This document shows, one piece after another, positions 44,472 through 52,907 of a stretch of 64,000 bases of DNA. The stretch is taken from assembly GCA_963699345.1 (NCBI GenBank), contig CAVOTL010000007.1, forward strand, positions 682,001-746,000. The letters run 5' to 3'. Every line of letters begins with the position of its first letter. Positions within the stretch are counted from its first letter, which is position 1. The notes beneath the pieces are model-generated. The model was not told the DNA's origin. It saw only the letters and a list, made by a program, of their open reading frames with translations, and ran no database searches. A program made the position numbers and the translations under genes. This DNA comes from Bog-756 sp963699345 (GTDB taxonomy: Bacteria; Actinomycetota; Acidimicrobiia; Acidimicrobiales; RAAP-2).

Positions 44472-44510
44472 CGTCCCCGGCCGACGTCCCCGGCCGACGT
44501 CCCCGGCCGA
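44472..44510. repeat. 13-bp tandem repeat, three copies
   Basis: CGTCCCCGGCCGA is repeated three times (44472-44484, 44485-44497, 44498-44510) with a fourth degenerate unit after it. It lies in the 180-base gap downstream of the aldo/keto reductase, outside any gene. Confidence 0.8.
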
Positions 44511-44606
44511 CGCCCCCGGGCCGGGACCTCGGACGCGCACGGACGGCGTGTACGGTGCAGAGGAGCGTCCGGGGCAACGGGCCGGGCGGAGCGTAGGAGG
44601 CATGTC

Positions 44607-44630
44607 ATGACCGAGCGGATCACGCCATGA
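44607..44630 (+). CDS. 7-codon mini-ORF coupled to the DsbA-like gene
   Basis: MTERITP and a TGA at 44628-44630 that overlaps the ATG of the DsbA-like gene at 44627 (ATGA). AGGAGG at 44595-44600 lies 6 bases before this ATG and is the only good ribosome site for the following gene. The mini-ORF probably loads ribosomes for it; the peptide itself is unlikely to have a function. Confidence 0.45.
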   Translation: MTERITP

Positions 44631-45316
44631 TCGGTGACGGCCCGGACCGGCCCACCGGTGTCGACTTCCATTTCGACATCATGTGCCCCTACGCCTACCA
44701 GACGTCGCGGTGGATCCGGAACGTCCGCGACGAAACCGGGCTCGACATCCGCTGGCGGTTCTTCAGCCTCGAGGAGATCAACCGCGAGGAGGGCAAGAAG
44801 CACCCCTGGGAGCGGGACTGGTCCTACGGCTGGTCGATGATGCGGATCGGCGCCCTGCTCCGACGCCGCGACATGGCGCTCCTCGACGCCTGGTACGCGG
44901 AGGCGGGCAAGGCGCTCCACGAGGACGGCCGCAAGCCCCACCGGCCCGACGTGGCCGAGCAGATCCTCACCGAGATGGGACTGGACCCCGGGCTGGTGGC
45001 CGAGGCGATCGGCGATCCCACCACCGGCGACGAGGTCAGGGCCGAGCACGACCGGGTCGCCTCGCGCGGCGGCTTCGGGGTGCCCACGATGATCTTCGAC
45101 GACGACCAGATGCTGTTCGGTCCCGTCCTGGTCGACCCGCCCACCGGTGCGGCGGCCGTCCGCCTGTGGGACCTGACCACCGGTTGGCTCGAGTTCCCCC
45201 GCGTCTACGAGGTCCAGCGGCCGAAGTCGGCCGCCGACATCGACGCCATCGTCACCGCGTTCTCGCCCTACCTGGAGGCCCGGGACTGGTTCTCGGTGGA
45301 GAAGGCGACACCGTGA
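44627..45316 (+). CDS. DsbA-family thioredoxin-like protein
   Basis: A 229-residue DsbA-fold protein with a thioredoxin half (VDFHFDIMCPYAYQTSRW), an inserted helical region and the cis-Pro loop GGFGVPTMIF. The active-site motif reads CPYA, so the second redox Cys is missing. This fits isomerase or glutathione/mycothiol-S-transferase-like relatives such as 2-hydroxychromene-2-carboxylate isomerase more than a disulfide oxidase. No signal peptide: cytoplasmic. The start is fixed by coupling to the mini-ORF; no in-frame start is nearby upstream. Confidence 0.85.
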   Translation: MIGDGPDRPTGVDFHFDIMCPYAYQTSRWIRNVRDETGLDIRWRFFSLEEINREEGKKHPWERDWSYGWSMMRIGALLRRRDMALLDAWYAEAGKALHEDGRKPHRPDVAEQILTEMGLDPGLVAEAIGDPTTGDEVRAEHDRVASRGGFGVPTMIFDDDQMLFGPVLVDPPTGAAAVRLWDLTTGWLEFPRVYEVQRPKSAADIDAIVTAFSPYLEARDWFSVEKATP

Positions 45317-45347
45317 GCCGGCCCCCCGCCACACCTCGGGAACCGTC

Positions 45348-46361
45348 GTGCTGATCGTCGTCGAGCCGCTCGATGCCGAGGACCACAGCCATCCCGGTCA
45401 TCCCGAACGCCCGGCCCGGGTCGGCGCCGCCATGGAGGGTGTCGAGGACCTCGACCTCGGGAGCGACCTCCTCGTCGTGGAGGCCACCCCCGCCCCGGCC
45501 GAGCGCCTGATGCGCGTGCACACACCGTCCCACCTCCAGCGCCTCGAGCAGTTCAGTGCCGCCGGGGGCGGTTCCCTCGACGCCGACACGTACGCCGGCC
45601 CCAGCTCGTGGCAGGACGCCCGGCTGGCGGCCGGAGCCGGCCTGGTGGCCATCGAGGCCGCCAAGGCCCACCGGGCGCCCGTCTTCGTGCCCGCCCGGCC
45701 CCCCGGCCATCACGCACCGGCCGACCGGGCCATGGGTTTCTGCCTCCTCAACAACGTGGCCGTGGCCGCCACCGCCCTCGTCGACGCCGGCGAGCGGGTC
45801 CTGATCGTCGACTGGGACGTCCACCACGGAAACGGCACCCAGGACCTGTTCTGGGACGAACCGGCGGTCCTGTACGTCTCCACCCACCAGTGGCCCTGCT
45901 ATCCGGGCACCGGCAGTGCCGCGGAGGTGGGTGGGCCGAACGCCCGGGGAACGACCCTCAACGTGCCGCTCCCCCCCGGCGCCACCGGCGACGTGCTCCG
46001 GGAGGCGTTCGCCCGCATCGTGACCCCCGCGGTGGCCGGATTCCGGCCCACCTGGGTACTGGTCTCGGCCGGGTTCGACGCCCACCGCGACGACCCGCTG
46101 GCCGACCTGGCCCTGTCGGCCGGTGACTTCGCCGAGCTGGCCGGGACGGTCGCCGGGTACGCCCCCGAGCCCGGGCGCCTGATCGTGTTCCTGGAGGGCG
46201 GCTACGACGTGGGCGCCCTGCGGTCGTCGGTGGCCGCCGCCCTCGGACGCCTGGTCGGAGCGGCGGATCCGGGGCCCCGGGAGGCGCCGACGTCCGGGGG
46301 CCCGGGGATCGAACAGGTCCAACTCGCCGCCGCCCGCCGCCGGGCGGCGCTGGACGCGTAG
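45348..46361 (+). CDS. histone deacetylase-superfamily amidohydrolase
   Basis: A 337-residue HDAC-fold enzyme. The active-site pair is in RPPGHHA (two His), the Zn-binding set in DWDVHHGNG (Asp and His) and GFDAHRDDPL (Asp), and FCLLNNVAVAA is also typical. Bacterial members are acetylpolyamine or acetoin-utilisation deacetylases; the substrate is unassigned. GTG start at 45348, 31 bases after the DsbA-like gene, probably in one operon with it. A ribosome site is weak. Confidence 0.9.
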   Translation: MLIVVEPLDAEDHSHPGHPERPARVGAAMEGVEDLDLGSDLLVVEATPAPAERLMRVHTPSHLQRLEQFSAAGGGSLDADTYAGPSSWQDARLAAGAGLVAIEAAKAHRAPVFVPARPPGHHAPADRAMGFCLLNNVAVAATALVDAGERVLIVDWDVHHGNGTQDLFWDEPAVLYVSTHQWPCYPGTGSAAEVGGPNARGTTLNVPLPPGATGDVLREAFARIVTPAVAGFRPTWVLVSAGFDAHRDDPLADLALSAGDFAELAGTVAGYAPEPGRLIVFLEGGYDVGALRSSVAAALGRLVGAADPGPREAPTSGGPGIEQVQLAAARRRAALDA

Positions 46362-46514
46362 GCTCGCGCCGCCCCACCCGCACCTGCGCCCTCACGCGCA
46401 TCCGCTCCCGCAGGAGGCCCCATGAGCCCGTCCGGACACGTTCCCCTGGTTCCCGGGGGCTACGCTCGCAGCCGCACCACGCGTGACGCCGGAAGCACCG
46501 TCTGGAGGGACACC

Positions 46515-46973
46515 GTGAACGACACCCAGGACCATCCGAACGACCCCGACGCCGTCGTCGTGGGTTACGACGGATCCGAGCCGGCCGGGGACGCCGTGGA
46601 CTGGGCCGCCGCGCAGGCTGCCCGGACCGGCCAGCGCCTCGACCTCGTGACGGCCTGGGAGTACCCGACGAGCTGGGGCAACGTGATCCCGCTCCCCGAC
46701 GACTACGACCCTGCGGCCGACGCCCAGACCCTTCTCGACCCGGTCGTCGAACGCCTCCGCGTCGCCCATCCGGACCTCGCCGTCCACGCCCACGTCGTCG
46801 AGGGCCACGCGTCCGAGGTGCTGGTCGAGGCGTCGCGGCACGCCGGGCTCCTGGTGGTGGCCAGCCGGGGGCACGGGACGTTCTCGGGCATCGTGCTCGG
46901 CTCCGTGAGCCAGCACTGCGTCACCCACGCCGCCTGTCCGGTCGTCGTCTACCGCAGGCCGTCGCCCGGCTGA
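46515..46973 (+). CDS. universal stress protein (UspA family)
   Basis: A 152-residue single-domain Usp protein: VVVGYDGSEPAGDAVDWA at the start and the nucleotide loop near the end, SRGHGTFSGIVLGSVSQHCVTHAA, matching G-2x-G-9x-G(S/T). It probably binds ATP. The GTG at 46515 follows GGAGGG at about 6 bases and begins at the family N-terminus; an ATG at 46422 also has AGGAGG and would add 31 residues without family character. Confidence 0.88.
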   Translation: MNDTQDHPNDPDAVVVGYDGSEPAGDAVDWAAAQAARTGQRLDLVTAWEYPTSWGNVIPLPDDYDPAADAQTLLDPVVERLRVAHPDLAVHAHVVEGHASEVLVEASRHAGLLVVASRGHGTFSGIVLGSVSQHCVTHAACPVVVYRRPSPG

Positions 46974-46998
46974 GCCGGACCGACGGTGACCGGTCCGG

Positions 46999-48888
46999 TC
47001 ACCAGGTGTCGATGCAGTTCCGCTTCTTACCCGTCCGGGCCGGAGGCGGAGGGGATGCCCGGAGGGCCTCCACGATGCGCCCGCGGGACTCGGCCGGATC
47101 GATCACGTCGTCGATCTCATAGGCGGTGGCCACGTGCAGCGCCTTGCCGTGCTCGTAGGCCAGGTCGACCATGGAGGCGAACAGGTCCTCCCGCTCGACG
47201 GGGTCCTCGACGGCGTCGAGCTCGCGCCGGAAGCCGAGCCGCACCGCCCCCTCGAGACCCATCCCTCCGAGCTCGCCACTCGGCCAGGCCACGACGAAGA
47301 TCGGCGACCGGAAGCTGCCGCCGGCCATCGCCTGGGCGCCGAGGCCGTAGCCCTTGCGCAACACGATGGTGCACAGGGGCACCGTCAGGCTGGCGCCGAT
47401 GACGAACAGGCGACTGACGTGTCGGACCTGTCCCGTGCGCTCGGCCTCGGGACCGACCATGAAGCCCGGCGTATCGCACAGGGACACCACCGGGAGGTCG
47501 TGGGCGTCGCACAGCTGCAGGAAGCGCGCCGCCTTGTCGGCCCCGTCGGCGTCGATGGCGCCGCCGAGGTGGGTCGGGTCGTTGGCCAGGATCCCGACCG
47601 GCCGTCCTTCGATGCGGCCGAGTGCGGTGACCATTCCCGCACCGAACCCCGAACGGAGTTCGAGCACGGACCCGGTGTCGGCCAACAGGTCGATCAGGGC
47701 CCGGACGTCGTAGGCCCGCCGACGCTCCTCGGGGACGGCCGACCGCAGCAGCCGCTGGTCCGCGCACGCCCACTCGTCCACCGGTCCCTGGAAGTACGAG
47801 AGGTAGCGACGGGCCAGGTCGACGGCCGCGGCGTCGTCGGCCCCCACCAGGTCGACCACACCGTTGGCCACCTGGACCTCGAGGGGTCCGACGTCCTCGG
47901 GGCGGTACGTGCCGAGGCCGCCGCCCTCGATCATGGCGGGGCCACCCATGCCGATCGACGTGCCGTCGGTGGCGATGATGACGTCACAGCAGCCGAGCAG
48001 GGCGGCGTTGCCGGCGAAGCACCAGCCCGAGGCGATCCCGACCAACGGCACGAGTCCGCTCAGCCGCCCGAAGAGCGCGAAGGCCTGGGTGTCGAGACCG
48101 GTGATCACCGCGTAGTCGGTGTCGCCCGGCCGACCACCGCCCCCCTCGGCGAAGAGCACCACGGGGAGGGCGAGGCGTTCGACGAGCTCGAACAGACGGT
48201 CCTTCTTGCGGTGGTTCTGCTGGCCCTGGGTGCCGGCCAGCACCGTGTAGTCGTAGGAGACGACGGCGCAGCGCGACCGCTCGTCGGCGAAGCGGTCGCC
48301 GTTGACCCGGGCGGTCCCCCCGACCAACCCGTCGGCCGGCGTGCGCTCGATCAGATCCGCTTCGTCGCGGCGGCGCCGTTGGGCGGCGATGGCGAAGCCG
48401 CCGTACTCGGTGAAGCTCCCCGGATCACACAGGTCGTCGATGTTCTCGCGGGCCGTCCGGCGGCCCTGCCCGTGTCGGCGGGCCACCACATCGGGGCGCC
48501 CGGCATCCGACAGCAGGCGCCGTCGGGCGAACAGCTCGGCCAGATCGGGGCGCACGGCCCCGGGGTCGACCTCGTCGACAGCCGACGGCTCGCTCCCGGT
48601 CGGCTCCCCCGCCTCCACGATGGCCAGAGGTGTCCCGTCGGCCACCAGGTCGCCGGCCACCACGTCGAGATAAGTCAGGGTCCCGGCCACCGGACTGCGG
48701 ACCACGTGCTCCATCTTCATCGACTCGATGATGGCCACGATGGAACCGGCCGGGACCTGGGTGCCGACCGGCACCGGCAGGCGCGCCACCGTCCCCTGCA
48801 GCGGCGCCACCAGACGCACCTCCTCGCCCGGCACGACGTCCCCGTCGGCCGCCCCGGAGCCCGGCCGGTCCCTCGCCGCGTCCACCAC
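46999..48888 (-). CDS. biotinyl domain fused to acyl-CoA carboxyltransferase
   Basis: A 629-residue protein. Residues 24-92 are a biotin carboxyl carrier domain with the acceptor K58 in IESMKMEH. Residues ~110-629 are both carboxyltransferase halves (RRTARENIDDLCDPGSF; LVGIASGWCFAGNAALLG; DTPGFMVGPEAERTG; YGLGAQAMAGG). Actinobacterial acyl-CoA carboxylases usually keep BCCP on the biotin-carboxylase chain, so this N-terminal fusion is unusual. No biotin carboxylase gene is in the window. The GTG at 48888 lies 5 bases after the aldo/keto reductase stop; no clear ribosome site. Confidence 0.88.
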   Translation of the reverse strand: MVDAARDRPGSGAADGDVVPGEEVRLVAPLQGTVARLPVPVGTQVPAGSIVAIIESMKMEHVVRSPVAGTLTYLDVVAGDLVADGTPLAIVEAGEPTGSEPSAVDEVDPGAVRPDLAELFARRRLLSDAGRPDVVARRHGQGRRTARENIDDLCDPGSFTEYGGFAIAAQRRRRDEADLIERTPADGLVGGTARVNGDRFADERSRCAVVSYDYTVLAGTQGQQNHRKKDRLFELVERLALPVVLFAEGGGGRPGDTDYAVITGLDTQAFALFGRLSGLVPLVGIASGWCFAGNAALLGCCDVIIATDGTSIGMGGPAMIEGGGLGTYRPEDVGPLEVQVANGVVDLVGADDAAAVDLARRYLSYFQGPVDEWACADQRLLRSAVPEERRRAYDVRALIDLLADTGSVLELRSGFGAGMVTALGRIEGRPVGILANDPTHLGGAIDADGADKAARFLQLCDAHDLPVVSLCDTPGFMVGPEAERTGQVRHVSRLFVIGASLTVPLCTIVLRKGYGLGAQAMAGGSFRSPIFVVAWPSGELGGMGLEGAVRLGFRRELDAVEDPVEREDLFASMVDLAYEHGKALHVATAYEIDDVIDPAESRGRIVEALRASPPPPARTGKKRNCIDTW

Positions 48889-48893
48889 CGGAC

Positions 48894-49754
48894 TCAGCCG
48901 GCGACCATCGGGTAGATGGACGACTCGTCCGCCATGGCGGCGACGGCGGCGGCTCGCTCGCCCGGGCCCATCGGCGTCGCCGTCGATGCCGCGGCGAGGG
49001 CGGTGGTCAGGACCCCGGTGTCCCCCGGGGTGCAGAAGGCGTGGACACCGGGGGTGGAGAGGGCGAACCGGACGCCGCGCCCCACCGCCACCGGGTCCGT
49101 CCAGGGCTCGTACCAGGTGTCGGCGGTGGCGTCCCGCCCGGCCCACGGCCGGGCGGCCACGGCCTTGATGGCCATCACGCCGACGTCGTGCTCGGCGGCG
49201 TAGGCCAGCAGCTCCTCGGCATCTCGGCGGTACTCGGGATCGGCCCACAACCGCGCGTAGACGGGGAACATGACGGTGTCGAGGTCGTACCGTCGGAGGG
49301 CCTCCAGATGGGCGGCGGGCGCCGTGGGCTCATGGCCCGTGATCCCCACCCAGCGCGTCAGACCCTCGTCGCGCGCGGCGAGGATGGCGGCCACCGCACC
49401 GGCACGGGCGTCGAGCTCGGCCAGGTCGGTGACCGCGTGGAGCTGGTAGAGGTCGAACGCGTCGCAGTGGAGCCGGGCGAGTGACTCCTCGAGTTGGGCC
49501 CGCACGCCGTCCGGGTCGTGGCGGAGCGTCTTGCAGGCCACGAACAACCGGTCGCGGACCGCGGGGATCAGTGGCCCGAGGAGATCCTGGGCCCGCCCGT
49601 ACTGGGGGGCCACGTCGAGGTGGTTGACCCCGGCGTCCAGGGCCTCCCGGAAGGAGGCGGCGGTGGTGTCCGGATCCGAGCGGGCGAAGGCCGCCCCGCC
49701 GAGCACGGCCACCGAGGAGAGGTGACCGGTCCGTCCGAGTCTGCGTCGCTCCAC
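48894..49754 (-). CDS. aldo/keto reductase, divergent
   Basis: A 286-residue AKR barrel. The N-terminus RRRLGRTGHLSSVAVLGG and NHLDVAPQYG (Asp, Tyr) and YQLHAV (His) are present; the Lys of the tetrad is in VACKTLR. The FVACK and IKAVAARPW regions fit the L-fuco/galactose-dehydrogenase-like or ferredoxin-type AKR subgroup. The start is GTG at 49754 with TAGGTT (49766-49761, minus) 6 bases upstream: leaderless. Co-transcribed with the carboxyltransferase that follows. Confidence 0.88.
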   Translation of the reverse strand: MERRRLGRTGHLSSVAVLGGAAFARSDPDTTAASFREALDAGVNHLDVAPQYGRAQDLLGPLIPAVRDRLFVACKTLRHDPDGVRAQLEESLARLHCDAFDLYQLHAVTDLAELDARAGAVAAILAARDEGLTRWVGITGHEPTAPAAHLEALRRYDLDTVMFPVYARLWADPEYRRDAEELLAYAAEHDVGVMAIKAVAARPWAGRDATADTWYEPWTDPVAVGRGVRFALSTPGVHAFCTPGDTGVLTTALAAASTATPMGPGERAAAVAAMADESSIYPMVAG

Positions 49755-49786
49755 GTCGTCAACCTAGCCCCCGATACCCGGGCCCC

Positions 49787-50242
49787 TCAGCCCCCGGCCG
49801 CGGCGTCCCGCGCCGCCTCCCACGCCTTGAGCATGGTCCCGAAGTGCATGGGGTTGTAGACGTCCTCCTCCGAGGACCAGCGACCGTCACCCGCGTACTT
49901 CAGGATGGTGATGTTGTACTCCTGGTGGACGCTCCCGTCGCCGGGATCGCGCATGCGGTTCCAGACCTGGCAGACGACCCATCCGCGGTCCTCGTCGATC
50001 AGGTACCACTCGATCGGGAACTCCGGCATCTCGCTGCCGGGGTACGTCGACATGGTCTCCTGGATCCACTGGTAGATGGCCTCGCGGCCGTGCATCCGGC
50101 CGTAGAGGTGCTCGATGTACTCGGCGTCCTCGGTGAACAGGTCGGCCCACGGGCGCCAGTCACCGCTGGCCCCCGAGGCGGCGGCCTGGCGCTGGTACTC
50201 GGCGAACGCCGTCTCGAGCTCGGCCCTGGGCCACTGTCCCAC
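49787..50242 (-). CDS. SnoaL/NTF2-like protein
   Basis: A 151-residue NTF2-fold protein: FAEYQRQAAASGASGDWRPWADLFTEDAEYIEH and MHGREAIYQWIQETM at the start, with IEWYLIDEDRGWVVCQVWNRM in the sheet. Related small proteins are oxygenase subunits or steroid-type isomerases. The GTG at 50242 follows GGAGG at 8 bases. It is divergent from the GNAT-AAA+ gene over 112 bases. Confidence 0.85.
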   Translation of the reverse strand: MGQWPRAELETAFAEYQRQAAASGASGDWRPWADLFTEDAEYIEHLYGRMHGREAIYQWIQETMSTYPGSEMPEFPIEWYLIDEDRGWVVCQVWNRMRDPGDGSVHQEYNITILKYAGDGRWSSEEDVYNPMHFGTMLKAWEAARDAAAGG

Positions 50243-50354
50243 GTCGGTCCCTCCCCCCGGCCCGATGGGCCAAGACCCCAGTGTGGGCCGCCCGGGCATC
50301 CCGGTCAACGACCGTCGGCCTACGATGGACCGACCGTCCGACCAGGAGGTGGCG

Positions 50355-51620
50355 ATGACGACCGCATGGCGGGTCCTCACCCTCGGCGACCGCGACCCGG
50401 TGGCACCGGTCGAGGAGGTGGTCCGCCTCATCGACCTGGCCGGCACCTCCACCGGTGCGGCCTACAGCCGCAGCGACGTCGTCGAGGCCCTGCACGAGCA
50501 CCAGCCGGCCGTGGTGGCCCTCTCCTCCGCGGGCGACCTCGTCGGGGTCGTGGTCGCCCGGGTGGCCGGTCCCGACGCCCACGTGCTGGCGTTCGCCCTC
50601 CATCCGCAGTGGCGCCGGCGAGGCATCGGCTCGGCCCTCCTGCGCCAGCTCGACCAGGAGGTCATCCACCGGGGCTCGTCACGGCTCCTGGCCGTGGTCC
50701 AGGCCGGGCAGGTCGGTGAGGACGCCTTCGTCAACCAGGGGTTCACCCACCTGGAGGGACTCCATCTGTTCGCCCGGGACGCCTCGATGGTGCCCGAGGA
50801 GCTCGCCGTGGTCGAGCGTTTCGGGGGCACCGTCCCCCAGGACGGACTGTGGGAGTCGATGAAGGGGTTTTCGTCGGCCAAGGAGCTCCTCGACCGACGG
50901 GTCGTGGCCCCGCTCGCCCACCCCGAGCTGGCCGACCGGCTCGGGCTGCGTCCCCCGGCCGCCGTCCTCCTGTTCGGGCCGCCGGGAACGGGCAAGACGT
51001 CCTTCGCCCGGGCCATGGCGTCGCGCCTCGGCTGGGCCTTCGTGGAACTGCACCCGTCCCTGCTCGGCCGCGGGGTCGAGGGGGCGCGGACGCTGCGTGA
51101 CTCGCTGACCGAACTCCTCGGCGTCGACCGGCTCGTCACCTTCATCGACGAGGCCGACGAGATCGCCTCGGACCGGGCCGAGCGACCGGACAGCCAACCC
51201 CTCGTCAACGAGCTGTTGAAGGCCGTCCCCCAGTTCAAGGCCCGGCCGGACCGACTGGTGGTGATGGCCACCAATTCGATCGCGTCGATCGATCCGGCCC
51301 TGCTCCGACCCGGCCGGTTCGACCTCATCATCCCGGTCGGGGCGCCCGACGAGATGGAGCGTCGCGAGCTCGCCGCCGAGTTCGTGCCCTCCGGCGACAC
51401 CGCGGACGTGGCCGCGGCCACCGCCGGGTTCACGCCCGCCGACTTCGCCCTCGTCGCCCAACGTGCCGCCCAACTCGCCTTCGACCGGGCGGTCGACGGT
51501 CGCGAGGCCGTGGTGACGGGCGACGACGTGCTCGAGGCGGTGGCGCGGACGCGCCCCTCGGTGAGCACGGAATCGGCGGGACGGTTCGCCGACGAGGCCG
51601 CCCGCTTCTCGCGCCTCTGA
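50355..51620 (+). CDS. GNAT-AAA+ fusion protein
   Basis: A 421-residue two-domain protein. Residues ~10-140 are a GNAT acetyltransferase fold with the acetyl-CoA loop WRRRGIGSAL near 95. Residues ~170-420 are an AAA+ ATPase: Walker A GPPGTGKT around K214, Walker B TFIDEADE, sensor ATNS and the arginine-finger loop RPGRFD. The ATPase half is FtsH/Cdc48-like but lacks a protease domain. AGGAGG 5 bases before the ATG sets the start. Possibly an ATP-driven remodeler whose target is acetylated; function unknown. Confidence 0.85.
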   Translation: MTTAWRVLTLGDRDPVAPVEEVVRLIDLAGTSTGAAYSRSDVVEALHEHQPAVVALSSAGDLVGVVVARVAGPDAHVLAFALHPQWRRRGIGSALLRQLDQEVIHRGSSRLLAVVQAGQVGEDAFVNQGFTHLEGLHLFARDASMVPEELAVVERFGGTVPQDGLWESMKGFSSAKELLDRRVVAPLAHPELADRLGLRPPAAVLLFGPPGTGKTSFARAMASRLGWAFVELHPSLLGRGVEGARTLRDSLTELLGVDRLVTFIDEADEIASDRAERPDSQPLVNELLKAVPQFKARPDRLVVMATNSIASIDPALLRPGRFDLIIPVGAPDEMERRELAAEFVPSGDTADVAAATAGFTPADFALVAQRAAQLAFDRAVDGREAVVTGDDVLEAVARTRPSVSTESAGRFADEAARFSRL

Positions 51621-51640
51621 TCGGGGTCGCCGGGAACCGC

Positions 51641-51910
51641 TCACCCGGCGGCCAGCAGTGCCTCCCACGCCGCGGCGAGCGAGGACTCGTCGCCGTCGAC
51701 CTCCACCACCTTGCGCCGGGACGAGTGGCCGCCGGTGATGCGCACGGCACCGCGTCCCACCCCGAGCGCGGCCGCCACCGCCTCTACGACGGCCCGATTG
51801 GCCCGGCCGTCGGTGGCCGGCTCGCGCACCCGCACCACGAGAGCCCCATCATGGACACCCCCGACCGACGGATGCGACGACCGGGGCCGCACCAGGACGT
51901 TGCGCTTCAT
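51641..51910 (-). CDS. DUF167/YggU-family protein
   Basis: An 89-residue protein. KRNVLVRPRSSHPSVGGVHDGALVVRVREPATDGRANRAVVEAVAAALGV and GGHSSRRKVVEVDG match the DUF167 family; the conserved G(R/K)AN segment and the GxxSRxK motif are present. Role unknown, possibly RNA binding. It sits head to tail with neither neighbour: convergent with the AAA+ gene and divergent from RNase Z. Confidence 0.9.
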   Translation of the reverse strand: MKRNVLVRPRSSHPSVGGVHDGALVVRVREPATDGRANRAVVEAVAAALGVGRGAVRITGGHSSRRKVVEVDGDESSLAAAWEALLAAG

Positions 51911-51967
51911 CCGCCCACACTGCCACCGACCGCCGCCGGGGGGGCCGGGCCCGTGTAGAACGAGGGC

Positions 51968-52882
51968 ATGCCCTCCCGCGAGCTGGTCGTCCTGGGTTCG
52001 GCCAGCCAGACCCCGACCCGTCGCCGCAACCACAACGGCTACCTCCTGCGCTGGGACGACCGGTCCGTCCTGTTCGACCCGGGCGAGGGGACCCAACGCC
52101 AGCTCCTCCTGGCCGGCGCGTCGCCCACCGGGATCCGGCACATCTGCGTGACCCACTTCCACGGCGACCACTGCCTGGGGCTCCCCGGCATCCTCCAGCG
52201 GCTGTCGCTCGACCGGGTCACCCATCCGGTGGAGGTGCTCTTCCCGGCGTCGGGGCTCGAGTACTTCGATCGGCTCCGCCACGCGTCGGCCTACCAGGAC
52301 CACCTCGACGTCCGACCGGTGCCGGTTCGGGCGGACGGACCGGCGTCGACCGGCGGACCCTTCGCCGTCGAGGCCGTCCGACTCGACCACGATCCCGAGA
52401 CCTTCGGCTGGCGGGTCGTCGAACCCGACGGCACCCGGATGCTGCCCGAGCGGCTGTCCGCCGTCGGCGTCGCCGGCCCCGACGTGGGGCGCCTGGCGGC
52501 GACCGGAGTGATCGACGGACCCCGGGGCCGGGTCCTCCTCGCGGAGGTGAGCGAGCCCCGGCCGGGCCAGCGCATGGCCTTCGTGATGGACACCGGGATG
52601 TGCGACGCCGCCGTCGAACTGGCCGCCGGCGCCGATCTGGTGGTGTGCGAGGCCACCTTCGCCTCGGCCGACCGGGACCTGGCCCGCCGCTACCGGCACC
52701 TCACGGCGGCCGATGCCGGTCGGGTGGCCCGGGACGCGGGCGCCCGGCGCCTGGTCATCACCCACTTCTCCCAGCGCTACCCCGACGTCTCGGTCCTGGT
52801 CGACGAGGCCCTCGCCGTGTTCCCCGACGTGGTGGCGGCCGAGGACCTGGCCCGGATCCCGGTGCCACCCCGTCTCCGCTGA
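51968..52882 (+). CDS. rnz: ribonuclease Z-like metallo-beta-lactamase-fold nuclease
   Basis: A 304-residue metallo-beta-lactamase-fold protein. The metal motif THFHGDH lies near 60-66, later ligands are in FVMDTGM, VCEATF and ITHFSQRY. This pattern and size fit RNase Z, which removes 3' trailers from tRNA precursors. It begins MPSRELVVLGSASQTPTRRRNHNGYLL, the family start. The TAGAAC box 6 bases before ATG is only a partial match to the leaderless pattern. Confidence 0.85.
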   Translation: MPSRELVVLGSASQTPTRRRNHNGYLLRWDDRSVLFDPGEGTQRQLLLAGASPTGIRHICVTHFHGDHCLGLPGILQRLSLDRVTHPVEVLFPASGLEYFDRLRHASAYQDHLDVRPVPVRADGPASTGGPFAVEAVRLDHDPETFGWRVVEPDGTRMLPERLSAVGVAGPDVGRLAATGVIDGPRGRVLLAEVSEPRPGQRMAFVMDTGMCDAAVELAAGADLVVCEATFASADRDLARRYRHLTAADAGRVARDAGARRLVITHFSQRYPDVSVLVDEALAVFPDVVAAEDLARIPVPPRLR

Positions 52883-52907
52883 GGGCCGGCCCCCGACGGC
52901 GGCAGGA

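Noticed and set aside
46422..46514. Upstream ATG for the universal stress protein
   Set aside because: It has a ribosome site but adds 31 residues without family sequence, and a -10-like TACGCT lies inside this stretch; kept as an alternative only.
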